Shown: positions 16,829 to 26,127 of the stretch, one piece after another
Layout: the number at the start of each line of letters is the position of its first letter
How positions within the stretch are numbered: position 1 is the stretch's first letter
Assembly (NCBI GenBank): GCA_938074565.1
Contig: CALJEQ010000008.1
Span: 124,001 to 188,000, forward strand
DNA length: 64,000 bases
Direction: 5' to 3'
From: an uncultured Alkaliphilus sp.
GTDB taxonomy: Bacteria > Bacillota > Clostridia > Peptostreptococcales > Natronincolaceae
Made by a program: the position numbers and the translations under genes
The notes under the pieces: model-generated
What the model saw: the letters and a program-made list of their open reading frames with translations, nothing else
What the model was told of the DNA's origin: nothing
Databases searched by the model: none

Positions 16829-18112
16829 TTAAATTTTATCAATTAAAATATTTATCAATTGACCTAACTCATAATGATTAAAAGAATCTGAAATATCCAA
16901 CCATTCCCCATTTGGTCTCTCAAAGAAATAATACATCTTTTTTTCTTTATCTATACACCCTTTCATTTCCCCAATAAAGATATACTTTTCATTTTCAAGC
17001 TTATCAAATACTTTAAAACAAATGTGAGATTTACAATGCAACCAGTTTTCTAGGTTAGCCACTACATATTTACTTGAGTTAAAATAATCTTTTATTGCAA
17101 TCATATTATTTATTAATTTAGGGTAATAATTTTCACTTTTTATTTCATTTTCTGATGCTAAAGATACTTTTCTAAACTCCTTTAATCTATTTAAGTCTAT
17201 TTTTTTGTTTATTATTTCAGAGTTTAAACATCTTATTTGTAAATTGTTTATAACATCAGTCTTTTCTACTTCTGTTAAGGTTATTTCAGATAAATTTCCA
17301 AAAGCTTTATCTAACGATTCTGTCAAATCTTCAGACAATTTTTTTATTTCATTATAGTCGCTCCTAGTTAACTTATTGCTATGAGCTACTTTACACCTCA
17401 GTCTATATAGTTTATCCCACTTACGTTCTAGATTAACTCCGTCAATATTTATTGAAGGTTTAAAAAACCTATCCCAATTAGATACTGGTAAATAGTCTTT
17501 AAGTTCTTGAGTTAAAATAGAAGGCTTATTGTAATTTTTTATAAAACTTATTATTTTATTACTATCTTTTAAACTATATTCCGTAAATAAAAATTTTGTT
17601 AATTGAATAAAATCCACTTTATCTAAAAAACTTATATTTTCCTTTGCATTTTCACCTTTTATAGATTTCTCAACCTCATTAGGAACATTTGTACTTTCCC
17701 AGTTTGCACCTGCATTTATATACATAAATTCTGTAATTAGTTTTCTCATTTTATTTTCTATTATATGTATTATTGGATAGGCTAAATTGCCATAATAAAA
17801 CCCAATATCGTCCCAAAGCACTTCAATACGCTTTCCTGTTGCTAAGCTTGACGCTATCTTTCTAAAATCTCTCAAAAACATCTCAAATTTCTCTATATCT
17901 GATTTATTTTCTATATTAAAGTTGCTATTAATAATCGTTTCTTCATTGTCTACAAAGCTATTATCAAAATTAATAATTATTCCATTATACTCAATATTAC
18001 CTTCTTCTGCCTTTACTCCATCAATTGCATTTAATATATTTATAAAACTGTTATTTGTATTTAGATATGGACTTTTTTTATCTTTAAAAAGCAAGTACTC
18101 CACTTTAAGCAT
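16829..18112 (-). CDS. HEPN-domain protein, candidate defence RNase
   Basis: 427 aa, soluble and mostly helical. Residues about 165-275 hold a HEPN-like helix set with WDKLYRLRCKVAHSNK. R239-X4-H244 fits the RX4-6H catalytic motif of HEPN ribonucleases (family knowledge: RnlA, LsoA, Swt1-like, Cas13). The N-terminal 160 aa and C-terminal 130 aa match nothing I can name. The gene starts about 115 bp after the stop of a NERD-helicase gene on the same strand, suggesting one operon. HEPN toxins paired with helicases occur in anti-phage systems; that role is inferred. Confidence 0.65.
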   Translation of the reverse strand: MLKVEYLLFKDKKSPYLNTNNSFINILNAIDGVKAEEGNIEYNGIIINFDNSFVDNEETIINSNFNIENKSDIEKFEMFLRDFRKIASSLATGKRIEVLWDDIGFYYGNLAYPIIHIIENKMRKLITEFMYINAGANWESTNVPNEVEKSIKGENAKENISFLDKVDFIQLTKFLFTEYSLKDSNKIISFIKNYNKPSILTQELKDYLPVSNWDRFFKPSINIDGVNLERKWDKLYRLRCKVAHSNKLTRSDYNEIKKLSEDLTESLDKAFGNLSEITLTEVEKTDVINNLQIRCLNSEIINKKIDLNRLKEFRKVSLASENEIKSENYYPKLINNMIAIKDYFNSSKYVVANLENWLHCKSHICFKVFDKLENEKYIFIGEMKGCIDKEKKMYYFFERPNGEWLDISDSFNHYELGQLINILIDKI

Positions 18113-18226
18113 TTCTATTCCTCCATTGCAATTTATTTTTGTTTATAGATGGGGTGTATCTTTTAATATTTTATATTTCTCTGTTTTATAGTTGTTGTTT
18201 TTATTTGCTTTTCATATATTTATAAA

Positions 18227-20635
18227 TTATTTTAAACTTATAACAGTTTTGAACTTTTTATCTTTATAATCAGTAAAATCACTAATATTTATCTCCTCAT
18301 TATCTCCATTAGTAACCATAACAGCTTCATTAGAAAATACAAATTCAATATTTTCATTATCCAGTTCTATCTTGGTATCAATATTACTGAAACTATCCTT
18401 CGGTTGTTCTCTATATTCTCCACTTAAAGAAAGTACATAAGTATCATCTACTTGATCTAACTTAAAACTAAACCCATGTTTAAAATAGCCTTTGGCTTTT
18501 ATTCCATCAATTATTAAGTACTCTCCGTCTACTTTAATAGTGGCATAGGTGTTAGTTATTTTTCCAATTGAAATTGTTGAGAAACTAATAATATTCTCAT
18601 TAGCAACAACAAGTTTATTAATACTTGTCTTACTACTTAATACATCTAATAGTATATCTTTAGAAAATAATAGCCCCATAGCAACAACTACAATTACAAT
18701 ATATGCAAAAAACGATCTCTTTGGCTTTTTAATATGGTCTACAGTATATACCATTTTTTGTGGAGCAGATAAATTTCTATCCTTTTCTACTAGATCTAGC
18801 TCAAAGCTTTTTAAATGCGTTTCTTTTATTTGCAATTTACTTTCTTTTTTCTTTAAATCTTCTTCAAACTTTAATAATAATTTATGTTTTATTTCAATCT
18901 CATTAAATTGATCTTCCACAAATTGATTATATTTATTTAAGATAAGTTCTCCCTGGATAACATTCTTAGAACTTTCATATGCTGCCTCTATTCCTTCTGT
19001 AATTTCCGATTTGGTTTCTTCCGAATAAACTATTTCTAGTTCTCTGATAGCTCTTGTCATACCAACATATACACGTTTTATTTCTGTTGTTGTATGCTTT
19101 TGTATTTTATTAAAGCCACATAAAAAAACATAATCAAACTCCAAGCCTTTAGCACTATTAACAACTGACACATGAACATAATCATTATTTAGGTTAAATT
19201 GATACTTATTATTGTTTATAAAACATATGGGTATATCTTTTAAATAGGTCTTAATATTATCAATATCCTTGTTTAAAAAAATAATGATACCAATCTGTGA
19301 ATAATGAACTCCTTTATTATGTAACTCTTGTATTTTGGCAGAAATATATTTGTATTCATCTTCTATATTTTCAAATTTATTTAACTCTGGCATTTTACCA
19401 TTTCTATATTTTCTATATGTTTTAGTAATATAGAAGTTATCATATACAGGTTTACTCATATCATTGGCTATATCTTTATCTGTTAAAAGAAATGTGTCTG
19501 CTAATGTACAAATTTCTGCTGTATTTCTATAGTTTTCTTCCAACTTCAATACATTCTTAAACTCCAACCCTAAATCACTATAACTATAATCTGTATCTTG
19601 GTTATATATTAGTTGGGCGCCATCAGAAGCAATAAACAAATGACTATATTCCTTTTCAGATAGCTTATTAATAATATCCTTATACCAAACTTTTTTAAAA
19701 TCTTGACCTTCATCTATAAAAATAAAGTCATAAAGCTCAGTTGTTGAGTCGTTCTTTAAATCGTGATAATGCATTACCTTTATCTGCTTGTTAGTAAAAA
19801 TATTATTTATGTAATGGGTAACTAGTGCAATGTTAAAGCATAGAAAAAGTATTTTACTCTCGGGAAACTTCTCGGCTAAATAAAGTGCTCTTTTGGTAAG
19901 TACGATTGACTTCCCACTACCTGCGTTACCCCTTAAAAGGGTGTTCCCTTCAGGATACATTTTTACGATCTGTTCTTGCTTTTTCTCTAGCATTTTTACA
20001 ATTGGGCACTTACTCTCTTTTACTATTATGTTTTTATCTAGAACTTGCCTTACTTTGTTTATTATTTCAAAAGGTACTTCGTTTTTTGGCTTATAGAGAA
20101 GCATACTATTTAACTTTTTTATTAAAGTACCTGATTCTCTTATTGTTTCAATGTCATCTTTAAATAATATTATCCCTTCTTCAATAATCTCGGTAGCTAA
20201 TATACCTGTATTTTTATCTTTTATATTAAGATATTCTTCTCTCTTTATATTGGGAAAGCACACTAAGTTATTATAATTTAGTGTTTTATATAAACTCTCT
20301 GAATTAAGTGCATTCTTTAACTTGTTTCCAATTATATCTTTAAATGTTTTCCCTTGTTTTTTGGGATTTTTAAAAGATTGTGTTTTGCCATTAAGCTTAA
20401 GATAAAAGTCACTTTGGTCAAAGGATTGTATCTTTTCTGCTGACCAGTCCTTTATTTCTAATATTATTAGACCTGTTTGTGGACCTATAATCACAAAATC
20501 TGGATACCTATTTTCTGCATCTAGTTCATACCATACAATGAAATTGTTTGGTAATGTTTCTTTCAAGTAATAAAATAGTTGTTGTTCTCCTGGTGTTGCT
20601 AAACTTGTTATATGTTCAGGAATCATATGAGCCAA
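18227..20635 (-). CDS. NERD-nuclease / UvrD-like helicase with C-terminal membrane anchor
   Basis: 802 aa. The N-terminal NERD-type nuclease segment contains YPDFVIIGPQTGLIILEIKDW (Asp and Glu-x-Lys). An SF1 helicase follows: Walker A RGNAGSGKS near 240, Walker B FIFIDEGQDF, a UvrD-like motif SAKGLEFDYVFLCGF and VYVGMTRAIRELEIVYS. A coiled-coil segment lies near 590-640, then one TM helix near 655-680 and a beta-rich C-terminal domain. The start is a TTG with AGGTGA upstream. Membrane tethering of a NERD-helicase is unusual. With the HEPN neighbour it is a plausible phage-defence pair. Confidence 0.82.
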   Translation of the reverse strand: MAHMIPEHITSLATPGEQQLFYYLKETLPNNFIVWYELDAENRYPDFVIIGPQTGLIILEIKDWSAEKIQSFDQSDFYLKLNGKTQSFKNPKKQGKTFKDIIGNKLKNALNSESLYKTLNYNNLVCFPNIKREEYLNIKDKNTGILATEIIEEGIILFKDDIETIRESGTLIKKLNSMLLYKPKNEVPFEIINKVRQVLDKNIIVKESKCPIVKMLEKKQEQIVKMYPEGNTLLRGNAGSGKSIVLTKRALYLAEKFPESKILFLCFNIALVTHYINNIFTNKQIKVMHYHDLKNDSTTELYDFIFIDEGQDFKKVWYKDIINKLSEKEYSHLFIASDGAQLIYNQDTDYSYSDLGLEFKNVLKLEENYRNTAEICTLADTFLLTDKDIANDMSKPVYDNFYITKTYRKYRNGKMPELNKFENIEDEYKYISAKIQELHNKGVHYSQIGIIIFLNKDIDNIKTYLKDIPICFINNNKYQFNLNNDYVHVSVVNSAKGLEFDYVFLCGFNKIQKHTTTEIKRVYVGMTRAIRELEIVYSEETKSEITEGIEAAYESSKNVIQGELILNKYNQFVEDQFNEIEIKHKLLLKFEEDLKKKESKLQIKETHLKSFELDLVEKDRNLSAPQKMVYTVDHIKKPKRSFFAYIVIVVVAMGLLFSKDILLDVLSSKTSINKLVVANENIISFSTISIGKITNTYATIKVDGEYLIIDGIKAKGYFKHGFSFKLDQVDDTYVLSLSGEYREQPKDSFSNIDTKIELDNENIEFVFSNEAVMVTNGDNEEINISDFTDYKDKKFKTVISLK

Positions 20636-20802
20636 ATTCTGTCACCTACTACTTTCTATTTTGTTATTGTTACTAATTTTACTTAAAATAGTGCCACAGT
20701 CTTATTTTGACTTTTTTCTTAAAATTCCTTTGTTGAATTTTGTCTAGTTTTGTAGAATTGTAGTTTTTTTAGAACTATTAATTTTAATAATATTTATAGT
20801 CA

Positions 20803-20831
20803 AAAAAAATACCGCTTATTATAGCGATATT
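20803..20831 (-). terminator. Intrinsic terminator on the minus strand
   Basis: Read on the minus strand, ATATCGCT pairs with AGCGGTAT around ATAATA and is followed by eight Ts. It would stop transcripts from the gene ending at 21024. Confidence 0.65.
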
Positions 20832-20856
20832 TCAGTAGTTTGCTTTTTTTATTTGA

Positions 20857-20927
20857 ATTATTGTACATTTAATTTATTTGTACTGTTTAGCAAGCTTGGT
20901 AACTATCAACATCATGATACTTCACTT
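20857..20927. repeat. Dispersed repeat R2, copy 2
   Basis: It matches 15120-15187 in the same orientation. The coding reading seen in copy 1 is broken here by an in-frame change, so this copy is more decayed. Confidence 0.7.
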
Positions 20928-21023
20928 CTTATTATTACAAATTTATTAGAACTATAACTTAATATTACTATACACGTATCAAAGTGCTAGATAATTTTTA
21001 GAAGTTTATTTCTGCTGGTGATA

Positions 21024-21545
21024 TTATACATCTGCTTTAACAAAAGTAAAATCATGAACATCTGTAAATAGTATAACTTGATTTCCTACTGTGAATATAA
21101 AATCATATTGATCATATAAAGGATCATCAACATAAATTCTTTTTTCTAGATATTTAATAGTGTTTTTCTTTCCAATTCTATTTTTTATAGCTGTAATTGA
21201 TATTCTAAAATGTTTTAAAAAGTACTCTTTATTAACTTTATTAAATTTAAGAAAATATACACTTTCATTATTTTTAGGCAGAAAATTTTCAAATATATTA
21301 TTCTCTGTAAATTCTAAAGACACCTCCTTGTGGTATATTATTCCTGTTTCATTTTTTAGCCATTTAATGAAGTCATTTTCTTCTAATAAATGAGCATATC
21401 TCCTATATATGTATACCCCTTCTGATGAGTAAATTGCATTGAAAATTATCTCATCAATAATATTTGTATCATCATCATAGTTACATACCTCAAACTTTGT
21501 AATGTTCAGCTTTTTAATATCATAATCTTTTTCATATGTACTCAT
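21024..21545 (-). CDS. Hypothetical protein, 173 aa
   Basis: Soluble and acidic, with no signal peptide or TM. It starts MSTYEKDYDIKK and has a beta-strand end (YDFIFTVGNQVILFTDVHDF). I recognise no family. It has its own terminator (20803-20831) and a modest AAAGG site before the ATG. It lies between the NERD-helicase unit and the MazG-like gene. Size and composition would fit an immunity or accessory protein, but nothing proves that. Confidence 0.65.
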   Translation of the reverse strand: MSTYEKDYDIKKLNITKFEVCNYDDDTNIIDEIIFNAIYSSEGVYIYRRYAHLLEENDFIKWLKNETGIIYHKEVSLEFTENNIFENFLPKNNESVYFLKFNKVNKEYFLKHFRISITAIKNRIGKKNTIKYLEKRIYVDDPLYDQYDFIFTVGNQVILFTDVHDFTFVKADV

Positions 21546-21693
21546 AGTTTAACAAACCTTTCATTTAAATCTATTATACTTAATAATTGATATTAACATT
21601 CCTTTATGATAACATCATTCATTTGAAGAATAGAATAGATTTTGAAATAGATAAAATGCCCACAGTCAATCCCTTATCCATATAGCATACCAA

Positions 21694-22035
21694 TTAGTCT
21701 ATTTTTCCATCAGGAATTGGAAACCGTTTTGAATTCTTATCCATCTTATCTTGTATTGCAGTTGCTAAGTCTATATCTAATTGATTGGCAAGTGAAAGAC
21801 AATATATTAGTACATCGGCAATTTCTTCCTTCATATGTCCAAATTCTACAGAATCAGTAATATTCCATGATTCATCAATGGATTTCCATTGAAATATTTC
21901 CATAAGCTCTGATGATTCTATTGCTATGGACATAGAAAGATTTTTAGGATTATGATATTCGTTCCAATTTCTTTCGGTAACAAACTCTTTAACTTTATTT
22001 TTTAGGTACATTATTGATGTATTTGTATCTGACAT
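21694..22035 (-). CDS. MazG-like nucleotide pyrophosphohydrolase
   Basis: 113 aa of the small all-alpha NTP-PPase type (dCTP pyrophosphatase/XTP3TPA-like). The metal-binding pattern EXXE then EXXXD is seen in AIESSELMEIFQW and KEEIADVLIYCL. Such enzymes hydrolyse non-canonical or excess (d)NTPs to the monophosphate. AGGAGTGTTAACAT precedes the ATG. It is a single gene with unrelated neighbours, and could be housecleaning or part of the accessory region. Confidence 0.88.
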   Translation of the reverse strand: MSDTNTSIMYLKNKVKEFVTERNWNEYHNPKNLSMSIAIESSELMEIFQWKSIDESWNITDSVEFGHMKEEIADVLIYCLSLANQLDIDLATAIQDKMDKNSKRFPIPDGKID

Positions 22036-22230
22036 ATGTTAACACTCCTAAAGTTTTTTTTACTTAATTAAATTAATATTCTCTCATTATTGAATTATAT
22101 ATGTAAGTTGTAGCATTGACAAAATTATATATACGACTAAAATGAATAGTTCTATTAATCTTACTTAGTAGGACTATCCAATCTGCTTTTTTCATTGAAT
22201 GTGCTATTGGCATTTAAATTTGCCTATTTT

Positions 22231-23526
22231 TTATTTCATTTTAATAAAATAGTCATCTACTATTCTAGTTATATCTGGTCTTAACTTTTCATCATTTATT
22301 AGATATTCTACAAAGAAATCTTCTACCTCTTCATCTTTTACTTTACCTAGTAAAGTATATACCTTATTCCATATGGAAACATAAGACTCATTTCTACCAA
22401 TATAAAATGCCACCTGCTTAAATCTTGGGTTTTCTGATTCAAATAATGCTTTTACAATATAATACAAAGTACAATCTTCATCAAAAACTTCTTCATCTTT
22501 AATAATTTTATCAAGTCTTGAATCAGACAAATCCCCTGCCCATTCCATACAAGCTATTGTAAAAATATCAGGAAAATATTTTCCAGTTTCTAAAATATCT
22601 TCCGACCATTTATATGTTCCAAAACTTTCATCGTGTAGCCGGAGGTACTCATTCATCTCACCAGGAGACATTCGATTCTCCGAAAAAGAATTTCCAACTT
22701 TTTTAATGCTACTTAACAGTTCATTTTTATAAAGTGTTTGTCCTGAAATAATTAAACCACCCTTACTACCTTGATCTTTATTTGGAAATAAAACTCCAGT
22801 TGTAGGAAGAATAACTAGGGTTTTTAAGGGCCTTTTTTCCATAGCAGCAGCAACTGCCTTATGATGCCCATCAAGTAAGGCACATAAGTAACCATCTAGA
22901 AAATATGCTATTCCTCTATAATTGTCATTACATCTATAAAATTCTGCTGTATCTTTGTTAAAAAGCCTTGGAGGTTGAGTCGGTAAAATATATTTAGGTC
23001 CACCTTCACTCCAGTTTCCATTATCATATATGGTGCATGTTGCTTTATTAAGTATAGGGTTATTACCTATGGTCCAAAAGAAATTACCATCCCCATCTGT
23101 TGGAAATAATTCTATATCTGTTAGTGCATAATACCCTGTAGGTAGAAGTCCTAAAAGTGGCTCTAAATTCTGTAATGATTGTTCTAATGAAACAAATGGC
23201 TGATTTAAAGTTTCCCTTAATTTTGATATGGTATAATCATTAGCTTTATCTAGCCCATAACCAGCAGATATAAGTTTTTCACAAGTAGGACAAAAATACT
23301 CTTCTCCGTGAAATTTATTTAGTGGGATATTATCATATACTAAGCAGGATAAACCCTGTGTTTCATTACTGCCATATTTTTGTCTAAGTATGCCTTTACC
23401 ATTTTTAAGATAGAAAACAATACCATCTCCACCCCAGGAATTCTTGTTTTTTTCTAGTTTTTTTATTGGAATTATTTCTATTTGTTTTTTTCCAAATAAC
23501 TTTTTTAACACCAACACCACCATCAT
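22231..23526 (-). CDS. Hypothetical protein with CxxC site and a ParB-like 'DGHHK' segment
   Basis: 431 aa, soluble. A possible zinc knuckle, CPTCEKL, occurs near residue 80. The middle has GYLCALLDGHHKAVAAAMEKRPLKTLVILP, which recalls the short ParB/sulfiredoxin-type 'DGHHR' motif seen in nucleases and ATP-binding enzymes. The C-terminal 150 aa are helical and acidic. I do not recognise the whole family. The exact start is uncertain among several ATG/GTG/TTG codons in the first ten positions. No operon partner is evident. Confidence 0.65.
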   Translation of the reverse strand: MMVVLVLKKLFGKKQIEIIPIKKLEKNKNSWGGDGIVFYLKNGKGILRQKYGSNETQGLSCLVYDNIPLNKFHGEEYFCPTCEKLISAGYGLDKANDYTISKLRETLNQPFVSLEQSLQNLEPLLGLLPTGYYALTDIELFPTDGDGNFFWTIGNNPILNKATCTIYDNGNWSEGGPKYILPTQPPRLFNKDTAEFYRCNDNYRGIAYFLDGYLCALLDGHHKAVAAAMEKRPLKTLVILPTTGVLFPNKDQGSKGGLIISGQTLYKNELLSSIKKVGNSFSENRMSPGEMNEYLRLHDESFGTYKWSEDILETGKYFPDIFTIACMEWAGDLSDSRLDKIIKDEEVFDEDCTLYYIVKALFESENPRFKQVAFYIGRNESYVSIWNKVYTLLGKVKDEEVEDFFVEYLINDEKLRPDITRIVDDYFIKMK

Positions 23527-23619
23527 TTCTATTTATAGCTTACCGTTACTATAAATTATAACCATTATATTAACAAACTTTAAACAAGTTATAAAATACT
23601 TAATCAACTTTACTTATAA

Positions 23620-23877
23620 CTAATCACAAAGTAACTCAAATCTATTAACTATTCTTCCATCAAATTCTACTTGTTCAAGAAACATATAAAGTGGTCTAAC
23701 CCATATGCCTTTATCTCCATATAGTGCCTGATAAACTACTAATTCCTCTAATGTTTCTGAATGTCTTGCTATATGTAAAACAAGATACTCTTTACCCTTA
23801 AAGTGTTTATATATTTTGCCAAGCTTTATCGTTTGTTGTGTAGCAGAATTTTTTTGTTTATTTGAAATATTGTTCAT
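23620..23877 (-). CDS. DUF1653-family small protein
   Basis: 85 aa. KLGKIYKHFKGKEYLVLHIARHSETLEELVVYQALYGDKGIWVRPLYMFLE is a near-consensus DUF1653 domain, a small beta-barrel of unknown function found alone or fused in many bacteria. GGAGATAATCTA precedes the ATG. Single gene. Confidence 0.88.
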   Translation of the reverse strand: MNNISNKQKNSATQQTIKLGKIYKHFKGKEYLVLHIARHSETLEELVVYQALYGDKGIWVRPLYMFLEQVEFDGRIVNRFELLCD

Positions 23878-24026
23878 TAGATTATCTCCAGTCTATCATT
23901 TTTAATAAATTTTATACTATATTACTGTATCAGATTGTAACGTTCCAAGATATTAGTTATTTGGCGAATCATAATAATAATAAAATTCACCCACCCTACA
24001 AATATGAACTATATCTAACTTATAAC

Positions 24027-24365
24027 TTATTTAGTCACTCTCTTATAAAAATCAAAATTCATAATTGGATATGTAATCATAAGGGCTTCTTCTTCACTAA
24101 TACCTTCTAATTTATAAATGAAAGTCTTAGCCCATAAAGGATTGTCACCCTTTAATCTTCCAATTGGTTTTTCAACAGTCCTTATTTCATTATTTATATA
24201 TTTTTGTAATAGCACGTCACTACGTTTATACACTGCTCCATTTTTTATAAGTGTTTCATTTTCAGTATCTAATGTATATTCTGGAAGAGTGTAATAATTA
24301 AATAGTAGACTACCTCCTAGTAATGCTATAGCAATAAAAATTATTAAAGTGATTTTTTTCAACAA
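24027..24365 (-). CDS. Hypothetical signal-anchored protein
   Basis: 112 aa. Residues 3-23 form one hydrophobic helix after two lysines (signal anchor), followed by an extracytoplasmic domain of about 85 aa with TLDTENETLIKNGAVYKR and WAKTFIYKLEGI. No family is recognised. Start is one of two adjacent TTG codons after AGGGAGATAA. Confidence 0.6.
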   Translation of the reverse strand: MLKKITLIIFIAIALLGGSLLFNYYTLPEYTLDTENETLIKNGAVYKRSDVLLQKYINNEIRTVEKPIGRLKGDNPLWAKTFIYKLEGISEEEALMITYPIMNFDFYKRVTK

Positions 24366-24519
24366 TTATCTCCCTACTCTCCAAATTTTAAAAATATGAA
24401 ACCTAAAAAGAACTTTATTTAAATTTTGAATTAACTTAATTACCAAACCATTGACCTAATTTAGAATTTTAAAGGAACCTATTTCCAGCCATTTCCTTAA
24501 TCTCCAGTTTACTAACACA

Positions 24520-25245
24520 TTATGTGTTCATTGCTTTCATAATTTCAAATAATGCAGGAGATAGAGAAGTCATTAGAATTTGGGCACCTGTTGCAAAATC
24601 TAATATAGCATGACCTATCATCAACGGTTGTAGTTCTCTTTTTTTATAATAAATAATCCCCAATACAAACATCAAAGGAAAGAATGACAAAAATCTAAAT
24701 AAGATATGTTTCCAATCGAATAAAACAGGAATAAAACTATGCTGGAGAGCATAGAAAAACATTGGATACACAATTGATAATATTTTATTGCCTGTAATTT
24801 TTTCAATTCTGTTTAGTGCATATCCAAAGTATAAAGGTAGTTCAGCAAATACTACGGTTAAAGGCAGAAATATCACATTTATTAATGCAAACCAAACAGA
24901 AATGGGTTGTACCATTATCACAGGAACATAACCATAAATCACGAATGCAAACCCATACATTCCACCCATTCCTAATATAAGCATTACCATAACAATAAAC
25001 AAAGTATATTTCAGATTCCCTTGCCCTCTTTGATAACCAATTAGTTCTTTATATGTAGTGCCTTCACTTTTGCATATTACCATTAATACAGCTATAGAAA
25101 TAATATTGCTAACAGTACATATTATTGACCACCATTGACTTGCTTGTTCTAATGATTGATTGGTTACTATTGCAAATAACACTCCCACTATAATAAACAA
25201 AATGCTTCTAAATAACGGTAATGTAAATGCGTATACTTTCATCAT
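24520..25245 (-). CDS. CPBP-family intramembrane metalloprotease-like protein
   Basis: 241 aa with about seven TM helices. The C-terminal half carries the Abi/CPBP motifs in degenerate form: AELPLYFGYALNR in place of EExxxR, FYALQHSF, and MIGHAILDF. Family members include CAAX-type proteases and bacteriocin self-immunity proteins. The first motif has one Glu instead of two, so catalytic activity is uncertain. GAGGAGATGATGAC precedes ATG 25245. Upstream (25306-25401) lies a structured leader with a terminator that may control it. Confidence 0.75.
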   Translation of the reverse strand: MMKVYAFTLPLFRSILFIIVGVLFAIVTNQSLEQASQWWSIICTVSNIISIAVLMVICKSEGTTYKELIGYQRGQGNLKYTLFIVMVMLILGMGGMYGFAFVIYGYVPVIMVQPISVWFALINVIFLPLTVVFAELPLYFGYALNRIEKITGNKILSIVYPMFFYALQHSFIPVLFDWKHILFRFLSFFPLMFVLGIIYYKKRELQPLMIGHAILDFATGAQILMTSLSPALFEIMKAMNT

Positions 25246-25305
25246 GTCATCATCTCCTCATATTTCACTAATATCTACTAAATAAATAACCTTTATAATT
25301 ATAAG

Positions 25306-25401
25306 GAAAAAACAAGCCGTAGGTAATCCAATGGCTTGTTTTTTAAGTAAAGACAGATGGTAATCTGCATCTCCAACTGTATATTCGTGGTGGCGATTAC
25401 C
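25306..25401 (-). promoter_or_regulatory. Structured leader: GGTAATC/GATTACC stem plus terminator with a second GGATTACC
   Basis: On the minus strand GGTAATC (25401-25395) can pair with GATTACC (25365-25359). Further down is a terminator, AAACAAGCC...GGCTTGTTTTTT (25306-25338). Its loop carries another GGATTACC, so the first strand could pair with either, a layout expected of an attenuator. The next gene (CPBP protein) starts 60 nt on. It could instead be just the terminator of the gene at 25460 with a chance repeat. I do not recognise a known riboswitch. Confidence 0.4.
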
Positions 25402-25459
25402 TTCTATATATGGTGTTTTTCACACTTTAAAAGATAATGTGAATAAAATAATTTATTTA

Positions 25460-25771
25460 CTAATTTTCCCCAAAACTTTTTATTAAATTATACAACCCAT
25501 AGGGAACATTAAATACACCCACAAGAGAACCGAAGAATCCAACCCGCAACACAATCCTTAAGATTCCCGATATTTCAGGATTTTTTAAACCATATTCAAA
25601 AGCTGTTAAGGTTATAGCAAAAATTATTCCTTTTAATATCATCATTGCACTTTGTTTTGTAGTATGAGTGCACTCCATTCTGTTTTTTACATTTTCATAC
25701 GCCTGATTTCGTAAACTTTTATCTTCAAAATGCCTAAGTTGAAAGTTTGAATTATTATTCCATAAACTCAA
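25460..25771 (-). CDS. Small two-TM membrane protein
   Basis: 103 aa. A polar N-terminus (about 1-40) with a KNRMECTHTTKQSA stretch is followed by two hydrophobic segments (about 44-60 and 70-95). The TTG start follows AAGGGGGT with 6-nt spacing. No family recognised. Confidence 0.6.
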   Translation of the reverse strand: MSLWNNNSNFQLRHFEDKSLRNQAYENVKNRMECTHTTKQSAMMILKGIIFAITLTAFEYGLKNPEISGILRIVLRVGFFGSLVGVFNVPYGLYNLIKSFGEN

Positions 25772-26127
25772 TTAAATACCCCCTTTCATATTCTGAAAAC
25801 ATTATAATCGATTACAATTTTAATTCTTACCTAATATATTCCACCAAGTTTAACTTATATAATTAAACTAATTATACCATAATCTGAAACTTAAATGTTA
25901 ATATTTTATTTTTGTAACGTATTAATACTTCTTAAATGACCTCCACGATTTCCACTGTTAGGCTATTTTCATTTTCCCCAAGATTTCAAATATATTTTTA
26001 AATCTTTAACTGTACCAAAATATAAAAATCCCCTCACCTTCATCACCTCCTATAAAATACAAAATAAAAAAAGCCTATATACTAAGCTTTTAAAAATAGT
26101 TAAGCAGATGGTTATATTGAAATGTGT
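25772..26127. other. 356-bp region with one tiny ORF and a weak hairpin
   Basis: Apart from the 22-codon frame at 25969-26037 and a weak AAAAGC...GCTTTT hairpin near 26070-26094, I see no gene. If the truncated ATPase gene ending at 26128 was once full length, its missing 3' part is not recognisable here. Confidence 0.4.
25969..26037 (-). CDS. Possible 22-aa peptide
   Basis: The site TATAGGAGGTGATGAAG is an excellent ribosome-binding site and is followed by GTG and the frame RGFLYFGTVKDLKIYLKSWGK then TGA. The peptide is basic with an aromatic-hydrophobic face. A signal of this quality without a longer frame suggests a real small protein, but length alone gives no support. An ATG 6 nt upstream is too close to the site. 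Confidence 0.4.
   Translation of the reverse strand: MRGFLYFGTVKDLKIYLKSWGK

Larger units (their letters stand above)
20636..21023. other. 388-bp intergenic region with terminator and repeat R2
   Basis: It contains a hairpin (20809-20831) and repeat R2 copy 2 (20857-20927). Otherwise it is AT-rich without coding signal. It must hold the promoter for the NERD-helicase operon near 20640-20800; no clear boxes were chosen. Confidence 0.5.

Noticed and set aside
25340-25420. Coding fragment reading TPYIEGNRHHEYTVGD on the minus strand
   Set aside because: The frame is short, begins after a stop with no start codon and runs into a terminator hairpin, so it is likely chance or a non-coding leader.
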